Below the pieces are notes generated by a model. It searched no databases, was not told where the DNA came from, and saw only the letters and a program-made list of their open reading frames with translations. A stretch of 64,000 nucleotides of DNA, from assembly GCF_001905595.1 (NCBI RefSeq), contig NZ_LIXI01000005.1, positions 584,675-648,674 of the forward strand. The letters are read 5' to 3'. Source of the stretch: Streptomyces sp. CB00316. GTDB taxonomy: Bacteria > Actinomycetota > Actinomycetes > Streptomycetales > Streptomycetaceae. Positions 17,641 to 25,780 of the stretch are shown one piece after another. The stretch's first letter is position 1, and each line of letters begins with the position of its first letter. The position numbers were made by a program, and so were the translations under genes.

Positions 17641-18963
17641 TCAGATGTGCCCTTCCTCCAGCATTTCGGTCACCAGTGCGGCGATCTGCGAACGCTCCGA
17701 ACGCGTGAGCGTCACATGGGCGAAGAGCGGATGCCCCTTCAGCCTCTCGACCACGGCGACGACTCCGTCGTACCGGCCGACCCTGAGGTTGTCCCGCTGG
17801 GCCACGTCATGGGTGAGCACCACGCGTGAATTCGCCCCGATCCGGGACAACACGGTCAGCAGCACGTTGCGTTCGAGGGACTGCGCCTCGTCCACGATCA
17901 CGAACGCGTCGTGGAGCGAGCGGCCGCGGATGTGGGTGAGCGGCAGGACCTCCAGCATCCCGCGCCCCAGCACCTCCTCAATGACCTCGCGCCCGGCGAC
18001 CGCCGAGAGCGTGTCGAAGACCGCCTGCGCCCAGGGGCTCATCTTCTCGGCCTCGCTGCCGGGGAGATAGCCGAGCTCCTGGCCGCCCACCGCGTACAGC
18101 GGGCGGAAGACCATCACCTTCTTGTGCTGCTGGCGCTCCAGCACCGCCTCCAGGCCGGCGCAGAGGGCGAGGGCCGATTTGCCGGTGCCGGCCCGGCCGC
18201 CCAGCGAGACGATGCCGACGTCCTGGTCGAGGAGCAGATCGAGGGCGATCCGCTGCTCGGCGCTGCGCCCGTGGATCCCGAAGGCCTCCCGGTCGCCCCG
18301 CACGAGCCGCACATCGCCCTCCGCCGTCACCCGGCCGAGCGCCTTGCCGCGCTCGGACTGGAGGACCAGGCCGGTGTGGACGGGCAGCTCTGCGGCCTCG
18401 GGGACGTAGAGCGTCTCCTCGGTGAAGAGCAGGTCGACCTGCTCCCCCGAGAGGGACAGCTCCGTCATTCCGGTCCAGCCGGAGTCGGTGATGGCGAGTT
18501 CGGCGCGGTACTCCTCGGCGAGGAGGCCGACCGAGGAGGCCTTGATCCGCAGGGGCAGGTCCTTGGAGACGACCGTGACGTCGTACCCCTCCGCCTGGAG
18601 GTTGCGCGCGACCGCGAGAATCCGTGAGTCGTTGTCCCCCAGCCGGTATCCGGCGGGCAGGACACCGGGGTCGGAGTGGTTGAGCTCGACGCGGAGCGTC
18701 CCGCCCAGATCCCCGAGCGGGATCGGGGCGTCCAGCCGGCCGTACCGGATCCGGAAGTCGTCCAGCAGGCGCAGGGCCTGCCGGGCGAAGTATCCGAGCT
18801 CCGGATGGTGCCGTTTGGCCTCCAGCTCCGTGACCACCACGATCGGCAGCACGACTTCGTGCTCGTCGAAGCGGGCCATGGCGCCGGGATCGGCCAGCAG
18901 GACGCTGGTGTCGAGAACGTATGTGCGCCTGTCGGGCATGCGGCGCTTGCTGCTGGTCACCAC
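17641..18963 (-). CDS. PhoH family protein with PIN domain
   Basis: This is a 440-residue PIN-PhoH (PhoH2-type) protein, a family shown in mycobacteria to be an RNA helicase and ribonuclease. The N-terminal PIN domain has TYVLDTSVLLADPGA, with catalytic acidic residues, VVVTELEAKRHHPELG and LGDNDSRILAVARNL. The PhoH ATPase domain occupies about residues 225-435, with Walker A GGRAGTGKSALAL, HIRGRSLHDAFVIVDEAQ as Walker B, and GANSRVVLTHDVAQRDN. The GTG at 18963 is followed at once by a second GTG, and the ATG at MPDRRTYV is another possible start. The gene is single and not adjacent to a cognate antitoxin. Confidence 0.92.
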   Translation of the reverse strand: MVTSSKRRMPDRRTYVLDTSVLLADPGAMARFDEHEVVLPIVVVTELEAKRHHPELGYFARQALRLLDDFRIRYGRLDAPIPLGDLGGTLRVELNHSDPGVLPAGYRLGDNDSRILAVARNLQAEGYDVTVVSKDLPLRIKASSVGLLAEEYRAELAITDSGWTGMTELSLSGEQVDLLFTEETLYVPEAAELPVHTGLVLQSERGKALGRVTAEGDVRLVRGDREAFGIHGRSAEQRIALDLLLDQDVGIVSLGGRAGTGKSALALCAGLEAVLERQQHKKVMVFRPLYAVGGQELGYLPGSEAEKMSPWAQAVFDTLSAVAGREVIEEVLGRGMLEVLPLTHIRGRSLHDAFVIVDEAQSLERNVLLTVLSRIGANSRVVLTHDVAQRDNLRVGRYDGVVAVVERLKGHPLFAHVTLTRSERSQIAALVTEMLEEGHI

Positions 18964-19331
18964 GGAAGGACGTACCCCCTCGGACGAGGTCGGGGAGTGC
19001 GACGAACGGTCGCGGAGCTTCCCGAAGGGAGAGGACGGACCGGGATCGGGCCCCTGCGCTCGGGCCGGACCGCGGCCTCCGCGTCGGCCGCAGGCTGACT
19101 GCGTCTACGGTCCTTCGTGTGCAAAGGGCCTCCCGGGCGAGCGGACTGGGCGCCGCTCACTTGGATGCGACATCCGCCTGGTTGGTGACCGGATGTCGAC
19201 CTGTCAGGGGTATTCCCTGTTCGGCCCGAAGCCATGCCGCCGCATATGACACGGTGTGGAGAAGTCCCGGTGGACGCGCGATGGCTCCCCTATATGGGGG
19301 AGCCGTCGGGGAACGCGGGTGAGGGGGCCGT
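18964..19331. other. 368-bp intergenic region upstream of phoH
   Basis: This region carries the phoH promoter and, at its right end, the tail of the uppS transcript. An 18-codon open frame begins at 19194 on the plus strand and a 13-codon frame runs opposite, but neither has a ribosome site. The hairpin at 19283-19304 is listed separately. Confidence 0.45.
19283..19304 (-). terminator. hairpin terminator of the cis-prenyltransferase gene
   Basis: GGCTCCCC and GGGGAGCC enclose a 6-nt loop TATATG, 28 bp beyond the stop codon of the minus-strand gene. A second weaker stem, GGGGCC/GGCCCC, overlaps the stop itself. Confidence 0.75.
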
Positions 19332-20093
19332 TCAGGCCCCGTAGCGCCGGTGGCGGGCGGCGTAGTCGCGCAGCGCCCGCAGGAAGTCGACCTTGCGGAA
19401 GGCCGGCCAGAAGACCTCGCAGAAGTAGTACTCCGAATGGGCGCTCTGCCAGAGCATGAAGCCCGACAGACGCTGCTCGCCGCTCGTCCGGATCACCAGG
19501 TCGGGGTCGGGCTGGCCGCGGGTGTAGAGGTGCTCGGAGATCAGGTCGGTGGAGACGATCTCCGCCAGCTCCTCGAAGGTCGTGCCCCGCTCCGAGTGCT
19601 CCAGGAGCAGCGAGCGGACGGCGTCCGCGATCTCCTGGCGGCCGCCGTAGCCGACCGCGACATTGACGATTATCCCGTCGACGTGGGACGTCGACTGCTC
19701 GGCCTCCTTGAGCACCGTCTGCGTCTCGGCGGGCAGCAGGTCGAGCGTGCCGACGTGGTGGACGCGCCACCGGCCGTCGGCGGCGAGGTTGCGCACGGTG
19801 TTCTCGATGATGCCCAGGAGCGGCTTGAGCTCGTGCTCGGGCCGGTCGAAGTTGTCCGTGGAGAGCATCCAGAGGGTGACGACCTCGACATCGGTCTCGC
19901 TGCACCAGCCGAGCAGCTCGGAGATCTTGTCCGCGCCCGCCTGGTGACCCTGCACGGCCGAGCCGCCGGACGCCTTCGCCCACCGGCGGTTGCCGTCGAG
20001 GATGACCCCGATGTGCTTCGGCACCTGGTCGTGGTCCAGGCGGCCTTCCACCCGGCGCGCGTAGAGCCTGTACACCAGGTCGCGGAAGTTCAC
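19332..20093 (-). CDS. uppS: isoprenyl transferase (undecaprenyl/polyprenyl diphosphate synthase family)
   Basis: This is a 253-residue cis-prenyltransferase that condenses isopentenyl diphosphate onto an allylic primer to make the lipid carrier for cell-wall synthesis. Region I is KHIGVILDGNRRWAKASG with the catalytic Asp. TLWMLSTDNFDRP, NVAVGYGGRQEI and DPDLVIRTSGEQRLSGFMLWQ are conserved regions III to V, and SEYYFCEVFWPAF completes the set. The GTG at 20093 gives the start VNFRDLVYRLYARRVEG with GAGAGG upstream; GTG at 20102 is too close to that site. Streptomyces carries two such synthases, and chain length cannot be read from sequence, so the symbol marks the family. Confidence 0.9.
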   Translation of the reverse strand: MNFRDLVYRLYARRVEGRLDHDQVPKHIGVILDGNRRWAKASGGSAVQGHQAGADKISELLGWCSETDVEVVTLWMLSTDNFDRPEHELKPLLGIIENTVRNLAADGRWRVHHVGTLDLLPAETQTVLKEAEQSTSHVDGIIVNVAVGYGGRQEIADAVRSLLLEHSERGTTFEELAEIVSTDLISEHLYTRGQPDPDLVIRTSGEQRLSGFMLWQSAHSEYYFCEVFWPAFRKVDFLRALRDYAARHRRYGA

Positions 20094-20315
20094 TGAGTTC
20101 ACCCTCTCGGTTCCGTACGGGCACGGGGCCCGCCCTCCCCGTCGCCGGGGGGTCATCCGGGGTCCGCCCCCGCAGGGGAACGCCGCGCGGTCCGCACGGA
20201 CCCGCGCGGGTACGAGCCGCGCCGCACGTCGGCTTTCCCCGAAGCCGCCACATTACTGCGATCGGGTCACGGGGGCCCAACCCGGTCTGTCACAACTCCG
20301 TGATAAGGAGGGAAA

Positions 20316-21365
20316 ATGACTGATTACCTCTCCCCCGACCTCCTCTACCGCGCTGCCGACACGCGCTACGACACGATGCGATACCGCCGCACCGGACACA
20401 GCGGGCTCAAGCTGCCCGCCCTCTCGCTGGGCCTGTGGCACAACTTCGGCGACGACCGGTCGCTGGACTCCCAGCGGGCGATCCTGCGCCGCGCCTTCGA
20501 TCTCGGAGTCACCCATTTCGACCTGGCCAACAACTACGGTCCGCCGCCCGGCTCGGCCGAGCTGAACTTCGGCAAGCTGTTCGCGCAGGATTTCGCCCCG
20601 TACCGGGATGATCTGGTCATCTCCACCAAGGCCGGCTATCTGATGCGCCCCGGCCCGTACGGCGAGTGGGGCTCCCGCAAGTACCTGCTGTCCTCGCTCG
20701 ACGCCTCGCTGAAGCGGATGGGCCTGGAGTACGTCGACATCTTCTACTCGCACCGCTTCGACCCGCACACCCCGCTGGAGGAGACGATGGGCGCCCTGGC
20801 GTCCGCCGTGCGGCAGGGCAAGGCACTGTACGCGGGCGTCTCCTCGTACAACGCCGAGCAGACCGCCGAGGCGGCCGGGTTGCTGCGGGAGATGGGCGTC
20901 CCGGCCCTGATCCACCAGCCGTCCTACTCCATGATCAACCGCTGGATCGAGGACGACGGCCTGCTCGACACCCTGGAGGCGGCCGGAATGGGCTGCATCT
21001 CCTTCGTGCCGCTCGCCCAGGGCCTGCTCACCGACAAGTACCTGAAGGGCATCCCGGAGGGCTCGCGCGCCACCCAGGGCAAGTCGCTGGACCCGGGCCT
21101 GCTCTCGGACGAGGTCCTGCGCCGGCTGCGCGGCCTGAACGACATCGCGCAGGGCCGCGGCCAGTCGCTCGCCCAGCTGGCCATCGCGTGGGTGCTCCGC
21201 GACAGCCGTATGACGTCGGCGCTGATCGGCGCGTCGAGCGTGCGGCAACTGGAGGAGAACGTGGCGGCGCTGGCCGGACCGGCGCTGACGGCCGGGGAGC
21301 TGAAGGAGATCGACGCCTTCGCCGTGGACACCGAGGGCACCAACATCTGGGCCGGACGCGGCTGA
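20316..21365 (+). CDS. aldo/keto reductase (YghZ-like)
   Basis: This is a 349-residue NADPH-dependent aldo/keto reductase of the AKR14-like group that includes E. coli YghZ, active on L-glyceraldehyde 3-phosphate and methylglyoxal. The TIM-barrel motifs are DLGVTHFDLANNYG with the catalytic Asp and Tyr, LVISTKAGYLMRPGPYG with the Lys, and FYSHRFDPHTPLEETM with the His. GVSSYNAEQ, the NADPH-binding region IAWVLRDSRMTSALIGASS and the C-terminal segment are complete. The ATG at 20316 follows AAGGAGGG. It is divergent from the cis-prenyltransferase and is followed by a hairpin at 21446. Confidence 0.91.
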   Translation: MTDYLSPDLLYRAADTRYDTMRYRRTGHSGLKLPALSLGLWHNFGDDRSLDSQRAILRRAFDLGVTHFDLANNYGPPPGSAELNFGKLFAQDFAPYRDDLVISTKAGYLMRPGPYGEWGSRKYLLSSLDASLKRMGLEYVDIFYSHRFDPHTPLEETMGALASAVRQGKALYAGVSSYNAEQTAEAAGLLREMGVPALIHQPSYSMINRWIEDDGLLDTLEAAGMGCISFVPLAQGLLTDKYLKGIPEGSRATQGKSLDPGLLSDEVLRRLRGLNDIAQGRGQSLAQLAIAWVLRDSRMTSALIGASSVRQLEENVAALAGPALTAGELKEIDAFAVDTEGTNIWAGRG

Positions 21366-21439
21366 CGCCTGGTCGCGGGGCTCAGGGGGCCCGGAGGGCT
21401 TGGGGGAACTCCGGCGGGTGAGGGTCCGGGGCCGGGCAG

Positions 21440-21640
21440 AAAAAACGGGCCGGTCCGTGGGGGGATACGGACCGGCCCGAGGGGGGGTTTCCACCATAAC
21501 CCTTCATAAGTGCTGCCGCGTGCCGCGCCACTCCACAACTACTCTCCGGATGTGCCTGACTCCGTAACGGGGCCGGGAGGAGGCCCGTCGGCCAGGGCTC
21601 ACGGCCCGGATTCGTCCCCGGTGTCGAGGGGGCGCGGAAC
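21440..21640 (-). ncRNA. possible leftward small RNA ending at the 21446 terminator
   Basis: The 356-bp space between the aldo/keto reductase and the glycosylase gene holds a leftward intrinsic terminator with no gene to serve. Upstream of it on the minus strand is a sequence containing TTATGAAGGGTTATGG and other AT-richer patches unusual here. A small RNA starting around 21600-21640 would explain it. I see no clear promoter, and the limits are a guess. Confidence 0.22.
21446..21479 (-). terminator. intrinsic terminator with a T-tract on the minus strand
   Basis: CGGGCCGGTCCGT pairs perfectly with its complement across an 8-nt loop. Six A's at 21440-21445 give a run of T's directly after the stem on the minus strand, so the terminator is oriented leftward. 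No annotated minus-strand gene lies immediately upstream. It may also stop the aldo/keto reductase transcript. Confidence 0.8.
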
Positions 21641-21722
21641 GGCGCGGACTTGACGCCACGCGGGGGCGGGGCGGCCGCCCTTGCGGACAGAAGCCGACCT
21701 GAAGGGGCCCTAGGTTCGTTCC

Positions 21723-22889
21723 ATGACGACCCGCGCCCGTGCGACCGTGACCGTGACCTGGCCCGAGGCGAACGCCCGGAGGCTGGCCCGCCAGCACCTG
21801 TCGGGCCCGGCGCCCGGCCTCTCCCCCGCCGAAGCGGTCGGCGCCATGCTCGGTACGCACGCCCAGGTGCTGTCGGCGGCAGAGCTCTCGGTGGGGCTGC
21901 GCGGCGAGGACCTGAGGCGCACGGACGTGCGCACCGCTCTGTGGACCGACCGGAGCCTGGTCAAGACGTTCGGGCCGCGCGGCACGGTCCACCTCCTGCC
22001 CGCGGCGGACCTGCCGCTGTGGACCGGCGCGCTCTCCGCCGTACCGACGGGCCCGAATCCGTTCCCCAAGGACGCCCGGATGACCCCGGAGCAGGTGGAG
22101 GAGGTCGTGGCGGCGATCGGGGCGGCGCTGACCGGGGCGGAGCTCACGGTCGACGAGCTCTCCGAGGAGGTCGTCGCCCGGACCGGGCCGTGGGCGGGGG
22201 ACCTGGTGATGCCCGGCTTCCAGGAGATGTGGCCGCGCTGGCGGCAGGTCCTGCATCTGGCGGGACACCGGGGCGCGCTGGCCTACGCCCCGAACCGGGG
22301 CCGCCGGGCGGCCTACACGAACCCCGGATGCGCCCCGCTGCCCGGGCCGGAGGCGCGGGCAGCGCTGGTGGAGCGATACCTGTACGCGTACGGCCCGGCC
22401 ACCCCGGCCCACTTCGCCCGCTGGCTCGCCGCGCCGAAGCGGTGGGCGGAAGGGCTGTTCACCTCGCTGGCCGGTTCCGGGGCGATCGAGGAGGTCGCGT
22501 TCGAGGACGCCGGGCCCGCCTGGGTGGTGGCGGGCGACACGGGCTTCCCGACCGGTCCGGTACGGGGTGTGCGCCTGCTCCCCTACTTCGACGCGTTCAC
22601 CATCGCCTCGCAGCCCCGCGAGCGGCTCTTCCCCGGCCGGGCCTCCGAGCGGGCGCTCGCGGGCGGGCAGGCGGGGAACTACCCGGTGCTGCTGGTGGAC
22701 GGCACGGTCGCGGGCGTCTGGCACCAGCGCCGTGCGGGTAAGCGGATCACGGTGACGGTGGAGCCGCTGGAGCCGTTGCGGGCGGGGCGGCTGCGGGCGC
22801 TGGAGCACGAGGTGGAGCGGGTGGGCGCGATCATGGAGGGGCGGGCGGAGCTGACGGTGGGGGTGGTGTCGGTGGGGCCGCACGCGTAG
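21723..22889 (+). CDS. winged-helix AlkZ-like DNA glycosylase (HTH_42 family)
   Basis: This is a 388-residue protein of the HTH_42 family, which includes the DNA glycosylases AlkZ and YcaQ that excise bulky or crosslinking alkyl adducts. Tandem winged-helix segments are visible: LSPAEAVGAMLGTHAQVLSA, then DVRTALWTDRSLVKTFGPRG, and GTVHLLPAADLPLWTGAL. In AlkZ the catalytic motif is Q-x-Q; here the equivalent position reads H46-A47-Q48. The second half has RYLYAYGPATPAHFARWL and the C-terminal barrel with LLVDGTVAGVWH. The ATG at 21723 is the natural start. It stands alone and is not in an obvious antibiotic cluster. Confidence 0.83.
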   Translation: MTTRARATVTVTWPEANARRLARQHLSGPAPGLSPAEAVGAMLGTHAQVLSAAELSVGLRGEDLRRTDVRTALWTDRSLVKTFGPRGTVHLLPAADLPLWTGALSAVPTGPNPFPKDARMTPEQVEEVVAAIGAALTGAELTVDELSEEVVARTGPWAGDLVMPGFQEMWPRWRQVLHLAGHRGALAYAPNRGRRAAYTNPGCAPLPGPEARAALVERYLYAYGPATPAHFARWLAAPKRWAEGLFTSLAGSGAIEEVAFEDAGPAWVVAGDTGFPTGPVRGVRLLPYFDAFTIASQPRERLFPGRASERALAGGQAGNYPVLLVDGTVAGVWHQRRAGKRITVTVEPLEPLRAGRLRALEHEVERVGAIMEGRAELTVGVVSVGPHA

Positions 22890-22937
22890 GGGGGCGGGGC
22901 GGGGGCGACTGGGCCCTCTCCGCGGCGCCACTCAACG

Positions 22938-22957
22938 GGGGCCCTCGGCGGGGCCCC
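22938..22957. terminator. short GC hairpin between convergent genes
   Basis: GGGGCCC and GGGCCCC enclose six bases, abutting the stop of the minus-strand gene and 48 bp after the glycosylase stop. A short stem, so only a probable terminator. Confidence 0.4.
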
Positions 22958-23401
22958 TCAGTGCGGGTGGAAGCGGACCGCCAGCGTGTCTCCCGCCGCG
23001 ACCACGAAGTCGCCTTCCGCGCAGCGGATCACCGCCTCGTGGACCTCGCCGCGCCCGTCCCTGCGCTCCAGCGTTCCGACGACCGTCCAGCCGCCCTCGT
23101 ACGGCACCGGCGGCAGCTGCGTCAGCGGGGCGTGCTGCCACTGGATCGCCGGTACGCACCAGTCGGGCAGCAGCGGCCAGGCGCCCGGGGTGACGCATAA
23201 CGTCCAGTCGGAGGTGCAGGTCAGCAGGACGGACTGACCCCGGTCGATCACGAACTCCACGGCCTCCGGCTCGCCAGCGCGCCCCTCGGGCCGGTAGAAG
23301 ACCCCCTGCACGGCGGTGATCCGGGAACCCGTGAGCCAGTCGGAGTTGCCGCTCCGGGCGCGCCCGACCGGGCTGCCGCACTCTTCCCTCTCCACCGTCA
23401 T
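22958..23401 (-). CDS. hypothetical protein, 147 residues
   Basis: I do not recognise this protein. It is acidic and beta-rich, with no signal peptide or membrane helix, starts MTVEREECGSPVGRARSGNS, and has a Trp-rich centre (SDWTLCVTPGAWPLLPDWC) and a C-terminal half reading GWTVVGTLERRDGRGEVHEA. The ATG at 23401 has GGGGAG upstream, while the frame stays open to 23551 with an Arg-rich extension that is less protein-like. It lies head-on to the glycosylase gene and downstream of the methyltransferase gene on the same strand, 127 bp away. The composition looks like a real gene. Confidence 0.68.
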   Translation of the reverse strand: MTVEREECGSPVGRARSGNSDWLTGSRITAVQGVFYRPEGRAGEPEAVEFVIDRGQSVLLTCTSDWTLCVTPGAWPLLPDWCVPAIQWQHAPLTQLPPVPYEGGWTVVGTLERRDGRGEVHEAVIRCAEGDFVVAAGDTLAVRFHPH

Positions 23402-23528
23402 GTCCGCTCCCCGTCTCCCTCGCTGGACCTGCTCCCACCGTGTAGGACGGCGGCTCGCGCGATCGCGTTGCCTGGCGGGCAAAGCTGAACTGGCGTCCGG
23501 GGTAAGCAGGTTGACACCCCCTGATACG

Positions 23529-24347
23529 TCACAGGGGCTTACGGGCCTCAATCAGGAAGCGGGTGGTGTGGGCGAGGAACGGTCCCTCCTCCTCGATCTT
23601 CCGGTGGAGTGCGGCCAGTTGGGGCCGGTACCGCTCGACGGTGAATCCCGGCACCATCCAGATCACCTTGCGCAGGAAGTAGACCACCGCACCGATGTCG
23701 AAGAACTCGGTGCGCAGCCGCTCCGGACGCAGATCGACGACCTCCAGCCCGGCCGCCTCCGCGGCGGCGCGCGCGTCCTCCGGGTCGCGGCCTCGGCGCA
23801 CCTCGGGCGGCTGCGGGCCGAGGAAGTACTCGACGAGTTCGAAGACGCTCGCCGGGCCGACCTGCTGCGAGAAGTACGTACCGCCGGGGGCGAGCACCCG
23901 GGCGATCTCCTCCCACCAGGTGGTCACCGGATGCCGGCTGACCACCAGATCGAAGGCCGCGTCCCCGAAGGGCAGCGGCGGCTCGTCCGCGTCCGCGACG
24001 ACGACGGCACCGAGGGGGTGCAGGAGCGCGGTGGCGCGGGCGATGTTCGGCGGCCAGGACTCGGTGGCCACGGTGACCGGAGGGAGCTTCGGCGCGGCGG
24101 CGAGCACCTCGCCGCCGCCGGTCTGGATGTCGAGCGCGGCGCGGGCCTCGCCGAGCCGGCCGGCCATGGCGCGGGCGTATCCCCAGGAGGGGCGCTGCTC
24201 GGTGGCCCGGCCCTCCAGCCAGGAGAAGTCCCACCCGTCCACGGAGACGGAGCCGGCCTCGGCGACGAGGGCCTCGAACCGGTCTCGGGAGGCGGGGGAG
24301 GAGAAGGGCGCGGGAGGCGGAGGGGGCGGAGGGGACTGTCCGGACAT
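23529..24347 (-). CDS. class I SAM-dependent methyltransferase
   Basis: This is a 272-residue cytoplasmic methyltransferase. A Pro-rich N-terminus is followed by a Rossmann fold in which ALDIQTGGGEVLAAAP is motif I with the glycine-rich SAM loop, ADADEPPLPFGDAAFDLVVSRH covers motifs II to IV, and EIARVLAPGGTYFSQQVGP is the post-motif region. The C-terminal part contains LRTEFFDIGAVVYFLRKV, typical of ubiquinone/menaquinone-type small-molecule methyltransferases. The substrate is unknown. Start ATG at 24347 is within a region encoding a short Pro run. Confidence 0.86.
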   Translation of the reverse strand: MSGQSPPPPPPPAPFSSPASRDRFEALVAEAGSVSVDGWDFSWLEGRATEQRPSWGYARAMAGRLGEARAALDIQTGGGEVLAAAPKLPPVTVATESWPPNIARATALLHPLGAVVVADADEPPLPFGDAAFDLVVSRHPVTTWWEEIARVLAPGGTYFSQQVGPASVFELVEYFLGPQPPEVRRGRDPEDARAAAEAAGLEVVDLRPERLRTEFFDIGAVVYFLRKVIWMVPGFTVERYRPQLAALHRKIEEEGPFLAHTTRFLIEARKPL

Positions 24348-24429
24348 ACGGGAATCGTGCCAGGCCGGGGGCAGGTGGCGCGAATGGATTCCGGCGCCCG
24401 CACCCCCATGGGCGTACGCGCTCGGGCGC

Positions 24430-25254
24430 TCAGGCCGTCAAGGCCCCCAGCAGCACCCCGGTGAGCGCCCCCGCGATCATGAACGGGCCGAACGGGATGG
24501 CGGTCCCGCGCCCCGCCCGGCGCAGGACGACGAGGCCGAGTCCGTACGCCGCGCCGAACAGGAATCCGGCGAATCCTCCCAGGAACAGCACCTCCCAGCC
24601 GTACCACCCGAGGGCGACGCCCAGGGCGAGGGCCAGCTTCACATCGCCGAAGCCCATGCCGTTCGGGTTGACGAGGAAGAGCAGGAGGTAGAAGCCGCCG
24701 AGCACCAGCCCGCCGAGAAGCCCGGAGGTCCAGGATCCGGCGTGTCCGGGGAGCAGGGCGGCCCCGCCCAGGAGGAGGACGGCCGCGGCGGCCAGAGGGA
24801 GGGTGAGCGGGTCGGGCAGCCGGTGGACGCGGCGGTCGACGGTGGCGAGGAGGACCGCGGGCGGGCCGAGGAACAGCCATCCGACGAGCTCGGGCCGGGG
24901 CCCCGTGGCGGCGGCGAGCGCGACGCAGGCGAGGGCGGTGACGAGAGGGGCCAGGGCGCCGGGGGCGTACGGGAGAGGGGTGGGGCGCTTGTCTCCTTCG
25001 GCCTCCTCCCCGTGCGGGACACGGGCTTCCGCCTCGTCCCCGTACCGTACGGAGGTCTGCGCGCGGGATGCGCAGGACGTGCAGCGGGCCGGGCCCCACC
25101 AGCCGCCGAACGGGCCGGTGAACGCGTGCCCGGCGGGGCAGGCGGTGCGCCAGGGCTCCTCGGGTTCGACGGCGAACCGGTACGCGGCGCGCGGGATCAG
25201 CAGTCCGGTGGCACCACCCCAGACAGCGGCGACGGCGAGCAGCACGAGGTCCAC
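24430..25254 (-). CDS. prepilin peptidase (A24 family)
   Basis: This is a 274-residue membrane aspartic protease that cleaves type IV prepilins after glycine at the membrane surface. TM1 is at residues 2-20, followed by a cytoplasmic loop containing CPAGHAF and ARCTSCAS, cysteines that recall the zinc tetrad of PilD. The two catalytic aspartates are expected in ATVDRRVHRLPDPLT and in GMGFGDVKLALALG, the latter the conserved GxGD motif. About seven helices follow. It lies 3.2 kb from the pilin-like gene at 28480 and 8.5 kb from the Flp pilin, so it is probably the processing enzyme of this pilus system. Confidence 0.9.
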   Translation of the reverse strand: MDLVLLAVAAVWGGATGLLIPRAAYRFAVEPEEPWRTACPAGHAFTGPFGGWWGPARCTSCASRAQTSVRYGDEAEARVPHGEEAEGDKRPTPLPYAPGALAPLVTALACVALAAATGPRPELVGWLFLGPPAVLLATVDRRVHRLPDPLTLPLAAAAVLLLGGAALLPGHAGSWTSGLLGGLVLGGFYLLLFLVNPNGMGFGDVKLALALGVALGWYGWEVLFLGGFAGFLFGAAYGLGLVVLRRAGRGTAIPFGPFMIAGALTGVLLGALTA

Positions 25255-25289
25255 ACCACGACCCTAATCGGCCGCGCGGACAGGGGGCT

Positions 25290-25305
25290 TGGGCCCTGGG
25301 GCCCA
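25290..25305. promoter_or_regulatory. palindrome TGGGCCC-TG-GGGCCCA upstream of the prepilin peptidase
   Basis: A perfect 7-bp dyad with a 2-bp centre, 35-51 bp upstream of the prepilin peptidase start. GGGCCC-centred boxes also precede the pilin-like gene at 28480 and the Flp gene, which suggests a shared regulator. It lies between divergent genes and could serve either one. Confidence 0.4.
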
Positions 25306-25310
25306 CTCCG

Positions 25311-25340
25311 GACCGTTCGGGACCGTTCGGGACCGTTCGG
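25311..25340. repeat. three tandem copies of GACCGTTCGG
   Basis: A 10-bp unit is repeated three times exactly and then decays into GACCC. It lies 39 bp upstream of the DUF192 start. The unit contains CCGTTCGG, itself a short dyad. It could be polymerase-slippage repeat or an operator array. Confidence 0.85.
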
Positions 25341-25378
25341 GACCCAGGGGTGGACGTCGAGGGCTACGGTCGGTGCCC

Positions 25379-25777
25379 ATGAGGACTTGGCGTGATGGCG
25401 AGGGGACGCTGACGGTCGGCGGGGACGCGGGGGCCCGGGAGGTGCCGCTGCGGATAGCGGCCTCGTACCGGACCCGTACGCGCGGGCTGCTGGGGCGGGA
25501 CGGGATCGACGGGGCGTTGCTGCTCACGCCGGCCGGGAGCGTGCACACCTTCCGGATGCGGTTCGCCATCGATGTGGCGTACCTGGACCGGAAGTTCACC
25601 GTGCTGGCGGTCCGCACGATGAGGCCCGGCCGCCTCGGCCTGCCCCGGCTGCGGTCCCGCCATGTGGTGGAGGCGGAGGCGGGGGCGATGGAACGGTGGG
25701 GGGTGCGGCCGGGCGTCCGGTTGGAGTTGCGGGCGATAGGCACGTCCTGGGGAAGGCCCGCGTCCGGCACCCCGTAG
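25379..25777 (+). CDS. DUF192 domain protein
   Basis: This is a 132-residue protein with the DUF192 fold, a small beta-barrel found across bacteria and archaea, of unknown biochemical role. The family segments are TRTRGLLGRDGIDGALLLTP, SVHTFRMRFAIDVAYLD and AEAGAMERWGVRPGVRLEL. The ATG at 25379 has no strong ribosome site; the frame stays open to 25289 through the tandem repeats, which is unlikely to be coding. In Streptomyces such genes often sit beside pilus or prepilin peptidase genes, as here, but a functional link is unproven. Confidence 0.85.
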   Translation: MRTWRDGEGTLTVGGDAGAREVPLRIAASYRTRTRGLLGRDGIDGALLLTPAGSVHTFRMRFAIDVAYLDRKFTVLAVRTMRPGRLGLPRLRSRHVVEAEAGAMERWGVRPGVRLELRAIGTSWGRPASGTP

Positions 25778-25780
25778 GGC

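Noticed and set aside
19194..19250. 18-codon plus-strand gene upstream of phoH
   Set aside because: It has no ribosome site and is too short to judge.
25311..25340. CRISPR-like array
   Set aside because: Units are 10 bp with no spacers, and no cas genes are present.
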